This document shows positions 6,175 to 10,967 of a stretch of 10,967 nt of DNA, one piece after another (within the stretch, counting starts at the first letter, position 1; the number at the start of each line of letters is the position of its first letter). The stretch is from positions 1 to 10,967 of the forward strand of contig JAICLN010000101.1 in assembly GCA_025925615.1 (NCBI GenBank). The letters run 5' to 3'. The notes under the pieces are model-generated. The model made no database searches. It saw only the letters and a list, made by a program, of their open reading frames with translations, and had not been told where the DNA came from. This DNA is from Actinomycetospora sp. (lineage in GTDB: Bacteria > Actinomycetota > Actinomycetes > Mycobacteriales > Pseudonocardiaceae). The translations under genes were made by a program, and so were the position numbers.

Positions 6175-6441
6175 GCGCCACCCCGCCGACGTCGACCGCG
6201 GCCCACGCTAGCTGTGACCGAGATCACGAGCCAGCCCGGCAGCAAGGTTGTCCAACGCAGCCGTGACGCCGTCCACCAATCCTGCCGCCTTCTCCCGACC
6301 CCGCTGACCAGGCACGACGCGGCGCGGGGCGTGGTGCAGGCGCAAGGACGTCCGACGGCGACCACGAATCGTCCAAGCCGTACGGCCCACTCCGGCCCAC
6401 CGTCCTGCACTGATGCGGTGGGCGAGGAGGGCGGCAGGACG
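6175..6441. promoter_or_regulatory. Divergent control region between AraC regulator and BVMO operon
   Basis: These 267 bases separate the two divergent starts and contain no convincing gene. They are less codon-like than the surroundings. They hold a CRP/GlxR-like palindrome at 6213-6228, GTCCA repeats at 6250-6254, 6271-6275 and 6371-6375 (the first two exactly 21 bases apart), and the repeated CGGCCCAC element near 6382-6400. GAGGAGG (6424-6430) and AGGA (6436-6439) provide the ribosome site for the monooxygenase. I could not place -10/-35 boxes with confidence. Confidence 0.6.
6213..6228. promoter_or_regulatory. CRP/GlxR-like binding site TGTGA-N6-TCACG
   Basis: TGTGACCGAGATCACG matches the CRP/GlxR consensus TGTGA-N6-TCACA at nine of ten arm positions. 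It is centred about 46 bases upstream of the AraC regulator ATG and about 220 bases upstream of the monooxygenase ATG. In actinobacteria, cAMP-binding GlxR/Crp proteins tune carbon catabolic genes through such sites. The match is seen; occupancy and direction of effect are inferred. Confidence 0.5.
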
Positions 6442-8106
6442 ATGACGACCAGCACGGACACCACGGTGGACGCCGTGATCATCGGGGCCGGCTTCTCCGG
6501 CCTCTACATGCTCCACAAGTTGCGCGACGAGATGGGCCTGCGCGCCCGGGTGTTCGAGACCGGGGCCGGGGTCGGCGGCACCTGGTACTGGAACCGCTAC
6601 CCGGGCGCCCGCTCGGACTCGGACTCCTACATCTACGGCTACACCTTCGACCAGGAGCTCTGGGAGTCCTGGGAGTGGAGCGAGCGCTACCCCGAGTGCC
6701 ACGAGATCCGCGGCTACCTCGAGCACGTCGCCGACCGGTTCGACCTCACCAAGGACATCACCTTCGGCACCCGGGTCGACTCCGCGACCTTCGACGAGAG
6801 CCGCGAGGTCTGGACCGTCACGACGGACTCCGGCGAGACGGTCACGGCCACCTACGTGATCTCCGCGGTCGGTGCGCTCTCGGCCTCGAACACGCCGACG
6901 TTCGCGGGCGGCGACTCCTTCGCCGGCCCGACGTTGCACACCGGCCACTGGCCGCACGAGGGCGTGGACTTCACCGGGCAGCGGGTCGGGATGATCGGTT
7001 CCGGCGCGAGCGCAGTGCAGGCGACCCCGCTGATCGCGGCGCAGGCCCGCGAGTTCACGGTGTTCCAGCGGACGGCGAACTACATCGTGCCGGCGAACAA
7101 CGGCCCGGTGGACCCCGAGGTGAAGGCCGAGCGCCTCAAGGACTGGGCCGGCATCCGGGAACGGATCCAGAACTCCAACTTCGGCTTCGAGCTCTACCTC
7201 CAGGAGAAGGGCGCCGCAGACGCGAGCGATGAGGAGCGCGAGGCGCTGCTCGAGGACTTCTGGAGCCGGGGCGGGTTCCACATCTGGCTCGGGTCCTACG
7301 CCGACATCTTCTTCACCACCGAGGCGAACGACCTCGTCCGTGGGTTCCTCGACCGAAAGATCCGCGAGAAGGTGGACGACCCCGAGACGGCCGAACTGCT
7401 CGTACCGAAGGGCCACCCGTTCGGCTGCAAGCGCAATCCGCTGGACTCCGGCTACTTCGAGACGTTCAACGAGCCCCACGTCCACCTCGTCGACGTGAAG
7501 TCGAACCCGATCGCCGAGATCACGCCCACGGGTCTGCGGCTCACCGACGGCGCCGAGTACGAGTTCGATGCGCTGGTGTTCGCCACCGGGTTCGACGCGA
7601 TGACCGGCCCGCTCGACCGCATCGACATCCGCGGGCGAGGCGGCACGCTGCTGCGCGACAAGTGGGAGGAGGGCCCCCGGACGTACCTCGGACTGATGAG
7701 CCACGGCTACCCGAACCTGTTCACCATCACGGGCCCGCAGAGCCCGTCGGTGCTCTCGAACATGCCGGTCTCGATCGAGCAGCACGTCGACCTCGTCGGG
7801 CGGATCATCGCCGACCTGCGCGCCCGCGGCGCCCGGACGATCGAGCCGAGCAAGGACGACGAGGACCGCTGGTGCGACTACAACCAGGAGATCGCGCACG
7901 CAACGCTCTTCCCGACCGCGGACACCTGGTACATGGGCGCGAACATCCCGGGCAAGCCGCGGGTGTTCCTGCCGAACCTCGACTTCGTGGGCCCGTACCG
8001 GGCCAAGTGTGATCAGATCGCCGCGAACGGCTGGGAGGGCTTCGCCATCGACGGCGAGGCGACCCCCGCCAGCGAGCACGTCTACACGTGGGCGGTGGCC
8101 GGATGA
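6442..8106 (+). CDS. Flavin-dependent Baeyer-Villiger monooxygenase (MekA-like)
   Basis: A 554-residue class B FAD monooxygenase that uses NADPH and O2 to insert oxygen next to a ketone carbonyl, giving an ester or lactone. The first Rossmann motif is GAGFSG (15-20). GGTWYWNRYPGARSD (45-59) fits the Baeyer-Villiger motif and carries D59, the expected active-site Asp. F160-P171 exactly fits the type I fingerprint FxGxxxHxxxWP. The NADPH Rossmann motif is GSGASA (186-191). R331 in GCKRNP is the expected catalytic Arg, and VFATGFDAMTG follows. All key residues are present and the length is normal. The ATG at 6442 follows GAGGAGG; the frame stays open upstream, but the extension is not family-like. 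It is the first gene of a three-gene unit and its stop overlaps the esterase start (ATGA). The substrate is probably an aliphatic or cyclic ketone, inferred from the neighbours. Confidence 0.93.
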   Translation: MTTSTDTTVDAVIIGAGFSGLYMLHKLRDEMGLRARVFETGAGVGGTWYWNRYPGARSDSDSYIYGYTFDQELWESWEWSERYPECHEIRGYLEHVADRFDLTKDITFGTRVDSATFDESREVWTVTTDSGETVTATYVISAVGALSASNTPTFAGGDSFAGPTLHTGHWPHEGVDFTGQRVGMIGSGASAVQATPLIAAQAREFTVFQRTANYIVPANNGPVDPEVKAERLKDWAGIRERIQNSNFGFELYLQEKGAADASDEEREALLEDFWSRGGFHIWLGSYADIFFTTEANDLVRGFLDRKIREKVDDPETAELLVPKGHPFGCKRNPLDSGYFETFNEPHVHLVDVKSNPIAEITPTGLRLTDGAEYEFDALVFATGFDAMTGPLDRIDIRGRGGTLLRDKWEEGPRTYLGLMSHGYPNLFTITGPQSPSVLSNMPVSIEQHVDLVGRIIADLRARGARTIEPSKDDEDRWCDYNQEIAHATLFPTADTWYMGANIPGKPRVFLPNLDFVGPYRAKCDQIAANGWEGFAIDGEATPASEHVYTWAVAG

Positions 8107-9170
8107 GCGCGATCCAGAATCCCTACTACTCGTCGGAGTTCCACGGCGAGTACGACCTGATCAGCATCGGGCGGCTCGATCTCGAGGAGGGCGGTTCGAT
8201 CCCGGACTGCCACCTCGCAGTCGCGACGTTCGGCACGCTGAACGAGGAGCGCGACAACGCGATCCTCGTGACGACCTGGTACTCGGGCACCCACCAGATC
8301 TTCCGGGACGCCTACATCGGGTCGCAGCACGCGCTCGACCCCGGCCGCTGGTTCGTCGTCGTCGTGGACCAGATCGGGTCCGGGCTCTCGACGTCGCCGC
8401 ACAACGCGAGTGGGGCGAACGACGCCCTCGCGATGTCGGCGTTCCCGCACGTCCGCATCGGCGACGACGTCGTCGCGCAGGAACGCCTGCTGCGCGAGCA
8501 CTTCGGCATCGAGCGGCTGGCGCTCGTCGTCGGGGGCTCGATGGGGGCCCAGCAGACCTACGAGTGGGCGGTGCGCTTTCCCGACAAGGTCCGGCGCGCG
8601 GCCCCGATCGCGGGCACCGCGCAGAACACCGACCACGACTTCCTGTTCACCCGGGTCCTCGCCGAGGCCATCACGACCGACCCGGGCTTCGCCGGTGGCG
8701 AGTACTCCTCGAACGCCGAGGTGGTCGCGGGGCTGGAGCGCCACGCCCGCATCTGGGGCGTCATGGGCTTCTCCACCGAGTTCTGGAAGCAGCGGGTCTA
8801 CCAGGCTCTGGACTTCTCCGACATGGACGCGTTCCTCGCCGGGTTCCTGCAGCCCTACTTCACCGCCATGGACCCCAACGACCTGCTCTGCATGGCGTGG
8901 AAGTGGCAGCGCGGCGACGTCGCCCGCCACACCGGCGGCGACCTCGCGAAGGCCCTCGGCCGGATCACCGCGAAGACGTTCGTCATGCCGATCAGCGAGG
9001 ACATGTTCTTCCCGGTCCGCGACTGCGGCGCCGAGCAGGCGCTGGTGAAGGACTCCGAACTGCGGGTCGTCGACGATGTCCTGGGCCACCTCGGCCTGTT
9101 CAGCGTCAACCCCGACTTCATGCCCCAGCTGGACGCCCACCTGAGCGAGCTCCTCGAGACCACGGCGTGA
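8103..9170 (+). CDS. MekB/MetX-fold esterase (homoserine acetyltransferase-like hydrolase)
   Basis: A 355-residue alpha/beta hydrolase of the homoserine O-acetyltransferase superfamily. Its ATG (8103) overlaps the monooxygenase TGA by four bases, implying coupled translation; a GTG at 8088 is a less likely start. Visible marks are FGTLNEERDNAILV (43-56), FVVVVDQIGSGLST (84-97), FPHVRIGDDVVAQERLL (114-130), the nucleophile elbow GGSMGAQQTYEWA with S146, the likely acid D300 in ISEDMFFP, and H329 in GHLGLF. MetX acetylates homoserine, but a subgroup typified by MekB of Pseudomonas veronii, encoded beside a Baeyer-Villiger monooxygenase, hydrolyses the ester product instead. Its place directly behind the monooxygenase makes esterase far more likely than methionine synthesis. 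Expected reaction: alkyl ester to alcohol plus carboxylate, in the cytosol. The fold and family are firm and the substrate is inferred. Confidence 0.88.
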   Translation: MSAIQNPYYSSEFHGEYDLISIGRLDLEEGGSIPDCHLAVATFGTLNEERDNAILVTTWYSGTHQIFRDAYIGSQHALDPGRWFVVVVDQIGSGLSTSPHNASGANDALAMSAFPHVRIGDDVVAQERLLREHFGIERLALVVGGSMGAQQTYEWAVRFPDKVRRAAPIAGTAQNTDHDFLFTRVLAEAITTDPGFAGGEYSSNAEVVAGLERHARIWGVMGFSTEFWKQRVYQALDFSDMDAFLAGFLQPYFTAMDPNDLLCMAWKWQRGDVARHTGGDLAKALGRITAKTFVMPISEDMFFPVRDCGAEQALVKDSELRVVDDVLGHLGLFSVNPDFMPQLDAHLSELLETTA

Positions 9171-9183
9171 GGGAGAACGGATC

Positions 9184-10245
9184 ATGAGCGACACGATGAA
9201 GGCCCTGGCGATCCTCGGACCGGGCAAGGTCGGGCTCGTCGAGCGCGACATCCCGCGCGCCGGACCGGGGGACGCCGTCGTCAAGACCACCGCGGCGTTG
9301 ATCTGCACCTCCGACGTGCACACCGTCGCCGGGCTGCTGCCGGTCCCCGACGGGCGGCTGCTCGGCCACGAGAGCGTCGGCGTCGTCCACGAGATCGGCG
9401 AGGGCGTGACGTCGGTGCAGGTCGGCGACCGGGTCGCGGTCAACGCCGTCACCCCGGACGGGACCTGCGACAACTGCCAGGCCGGCCACACCTCGCAGTG
9501 CCGCGGCGCGCTCGGCGGCTACCGCTTCACCGTCCAGAAGGATGGCAACATGGCGGAGTACTTCCACGTCAACGACGCCGACTACAACCTCGCGCCGATC
9601 CCCGAGGGACTCGCGGACGAGGTCGCGGTCTACGCCTGCGACATGCTCTCCACGGGGATCATCGGGGCCGAGAACGCGAACATCCCCGTGGGCGGCTCGG
9701 TGGCGATCTTCGCGCAGGGTGCGGTCGGCCTATCTGCGACGCTCGGCGCCACGCTGCGCGGTGCGGGCCTCGTCATCACCGTCGAGGGCCTGCCGAACCG
9801 CCAGGAGATGTCCCGGCGCTTCGGGGCCGACGTCGTGATCGACCCCTCGTCGGGCGACGTCGCGGAGCAGATCATCGCGCTCACCGACGGCGGCGCGGAC
9901 TCCACGGTGGAGGCGCTGGGCAACCAGGTCACGTTCGAGGCCGCGCTCTACGCGACGCGTCCCGGCGGGACGTTGTCGAACGTCGGGTACCACGGCGAGT
10001 CCGGCCCGACGGTGACGATGCCGCTGGACGCATGGGGTCTGGGCATGGCCGGCAAGAAGATCGCCACCGACCTCTGCCCGGGCGGGCGGCTGCGCATGGA
10101 GCGGCTGATGCGCCTGCTCGTCAACGGCAAGATCGACCCGACGCCGATGACGACCCACCGGATGTTCATCGATCAGGTCGAGGAGGCCTTCGACATGATG
10201 GCGAACAAGCGTGACGACATCATCAAGCCGCTGATCACCTTCTGA
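9184..10245 (+). CDS. Zinc-dependent secondary alcohol dehydrogenase (TbADH/CbADH-like)
   Basis: A 353-residue medium-chain dehydrogenase. ATG at 9184 is preceded by GGGAGA (9171-9176), which sits right after the esterase stop. It resembles the Thermoanaerobacter/Clostridium secondary alcohol dehydrogenases, sharing ICTSDVHTV, LGHESVGVV, EYFHVNDADYNLA, CDMLSTG, and CPGGRLRMERL near the end. Catalytic zinc ligands are C41, H62, E63 and D153. The Rossmann turn is AQGAVGL (177-183). Unlike those enzymes it keeps three cysteines (C95, C98, C106) of a structural-zinc lobe, with D92 at the fourth position. At the end of the second Rossmann strand it has E201-G202-L203 where, from memory, TbADH has Gly-Ser-Arg, which points to NAD rather than NADP. 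It probably oxidises a secondary alcohol to the ketone that feeds the monooxygenase, or handles the released primary alcohol. It is the last gene of the operon, 13 bases behind the esterase. Confidence 0.9.
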   Translation: MSDTMKALAILGPGKVGLVERDIPRAGPGDAVVKTTAALICTSDVHTVAGLLPVPDGRLLGHESVGVVHEIGEGVTSVQVGDRVAVNAVTPDGTCDNCQAGHTSQCRGALGGYRFTVQKDGNMAEYFHVNDADYNLAPIPEGLADEVAVYACDMLSTGIIGAENANIPVGGSVAIFAQGAVGLSATLGATLRGAGLVITVEGLPNRQEMSRRFGADVVIDPSSGDVAEQIIALTDGGADSTVEALGNQVTFEAALYATRPGGTLSNVGYHGESGPTVTMPLDAWGLGMAGKKIATDLCPGGRLRMERLMRLLVNGKIDPTPMTTHRMFIDQVEEAFDMMANKRDDIIKPLITF

Positions 10246-10351
10246 CGGCCGGCAGCCCCAGCAGCCGCTCGAGGAGCCGGTGGCGCAGGGCGAGGCTCAG
10301 CACGACGAACCACGCGAGCACCGCGGGCACGACCATGTAGAAGCGCGCCAC
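10235..10351 (-). CDS. Doubtful small membrane protein, about 38 aa
   Basis: A short minus-strand ORF from GTG 10351 (or ATG 10336, giving 33 aa) to TGA at 10235-10237. It has one hydrophobic helix (MVVPAVLAWFVVLSLAL) followed by a basic amphipathic tail (RHRLLERLLGLPAVRR), a plausible single-pass peptide. Against it, there is no Shine-Dalgarno, the GTG abuts the FUSC ATG on the other strand, and its end overlaps the dehydrogenase stop by 11 bases. It fills the only gap between the dehydrogenase and FUSC genes. No family is recognised. Confidence 0.3.
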   Translation of the reverse strand: MARFYMVVPAVLAWFVVLSLALRHRLLERLLGLPAVRR

Positions 10352-10352
10352 A

Positions 10353-10967
10353 ATGCGGACCGTGACCGTCCACCCCGCCGGCGACGCGTGGCACCGGTGG
10401 CTGTGGGACCTGGTCGCGCTGCGGCCGACCCGGTTCGACGGGGTCGACGCGCTCCGGGCCGGCTGCTGCGCGGGCCTCGTCGTGCTCGTCGGGTGGGCGG
10501 TCGGCGAGCTCTCGGCCGGGCTCGTCGCGAGCGTCGGGGCGTTCACCGCGCTCTACGGCGGCGGGCGGCCGTACCGGTCCCGCGCGGTGGAGCTCGCCGT
10601 CATCGCGGTCGCCTTCGCGGCGGTCGTGACGCTCGGTGCCCTCTCGGCGGTCTCGGTGTGGCTGGCGGTCGTCGTCGTGGCGGCCCTCGCCGTCGTCGCG
10701 ACGTGGCTGTGCCAGGCCCTCGACACCGGGCCGCCGGGCGCCTACATGTTCGTGCTCGCCGCGGCCACCGCCACGAACATCCCGGGGGCGGCCACCGAGC
10801 CGTGGCGCCTGGGCCTGCTGGTGCTCGCGGGCGGGGCGCTGGCGTGGGTGCTGCACATGGCCGGGGTCCTCGCCGGGTTCCGCCGCCCGGAGAAGGCGGC
10901 CCTGCTCGCCGGGACGGCCGCGGTCGCCCGGCTCGTCGATGCCCTGGGCGGCTCGGAGGACGGCGGG
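10353..10967 (+). CDS. FUSC-type membrane protein, 3'-truncated by window edge
   Basis: An open frame from ATG 10353 through the last base gives 205 residues with no stop, so the gene continues to the right. A weak AGAAG (10339-10343) lies at ribosome-site distance; GTG at 10362 is an alternative start. A short amphipathic N-terminus (HPAGDAWHRWLWDLVALRPTRFDG) precedes about six hydrophobic helices, near residues 33-51, 54-69, 80-98, 101-120, 129-142 and 152-175. A family-like loop, GAFTALYGGGRPYRSRA, lies after helix 2. This is the N-terminal membrane half of FUSC/aromatic-acid-exporter-like proteins (fusaric acid resistance and AaeB relatives), which export aromatic or other weak acids across the cytoplasmic membrane. 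It starts 107 bases after the dehydrogenase stop. Cotranscription is possible but not shown, and the substrate is unknown. Confidence 0.75.
   Translation, partial: MRTVTVHPAGDAWHRWLWDLVALRPTRFDGVDALRAGCCAGLVVLVGWAVGELSAGLVASVGAFTALYGGGRPYRSRAVELAVIAVAFAAVVTLGALSAVSVWLAVVVVAALAVVATWLCQALDTGPPGAYMFVLAAATATNIPGAATEPWRLGLLVLAGGALAWVLHMAGVLAGFRRPEKAALLAGTAAVARLVDALGGSEDGG

Noticed and set aside
5353..6441. N-terminal extension of the monooxygenase frame upstream to 5353
   Set aside because: It runs antisense through the AraC regulator with no homology. The FAD motif follows directly after ATG 6442, which has a ribosome site.
6208..8079. Minus-strand ORF of 623 codons opposite the monooxygenase
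   Set aside because: It is an antisense shadow with low-complexity Val/Arg/Gly/Asp composition, opposite a gene with every Baeyer-Villiger motif intact.
8103..9170. Methionine-pathway homoserine O-acetyltransferase (metX)
   Set aside because: The fold is shared, but translational coupling to a Baeyer-Villiger monooxygenase, and no other methionine gene in view, fit the MekB-like esterase branch better.

Overview
The window is very GC-rich, with a strong C/G preference at third codon positions, GTG starts, and DUF222/HNH, PolDom and F420/FMN split-barrel families. This points to a high-GC actinomycete. Pseudonocardiaceae or a relative is a reasonable guess, but it is inferred from gene content only.

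Left part (1-2551). The window opens inside a DUF222/13E12-type HNH endonuclease gene, whose reading frame starts at base 3 and runs off the left edge. Its first 55 visible codons are a 15-bp tandem repeat encoding Ala-Asp-Pro-Gly-Asp. Next comes a stand-alone LigD-type polymerase/primase domain protein (1319-2290), with no ligase, nuclease or Ku in view. A 15-base palindrome and a 62-residue helical protein follow (2363-2551).

Middle part (2548-5283). A small two-helix membrane protein on the minus strand shares a CTAG stop-stop overlap with the helical protein. It is followed on the plus strand by a membrane-anchored alpha/beta hydrolase (2870-3859), a possible terminator hairpin, and a probable two-gene operon. 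That operon encodes a PPOX split-barrel oxidoreductase and a nine-helix DMT-family transporter.

Right part (5290-10245). This is the most coherent module. An AraC-family regulator on the minus strand is divergent from three tightly packed plus-strand genes: a Baeyer-Villiger monooxygenase (6442-8106), a MekB/MetX-fold esterase overlapping it by ATGA (8103-9170), and a secondary-alcohol-type zinc dehydrogenase 13 bases later (9184-10245). Together they form a predicted route from a secondary alcohol to a ketone, then an ester, then an acid plus a primary alcohol. The logic resembles the methyl-ketone pathway of Pseudomonas veronii (mekA/mekB). The divergent intergenic region holds a CRP/GlxR-like palindrome and repeated GTCCA half-sites.

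Right edge. A FUSC-type membrane protein gene starts at 10353 and runs off the window. A doubtful tiny membrane ORF lies opposite its start.

I saw no RNA genes, insertion sequences, CRISPR array or phage genes. I did not find a convincing wholly new system. The strongest lead is the AraC-controlled alcohol/ketone cassette, in which the alcohol dehydrogenase shows an apparent cofactor-site change.
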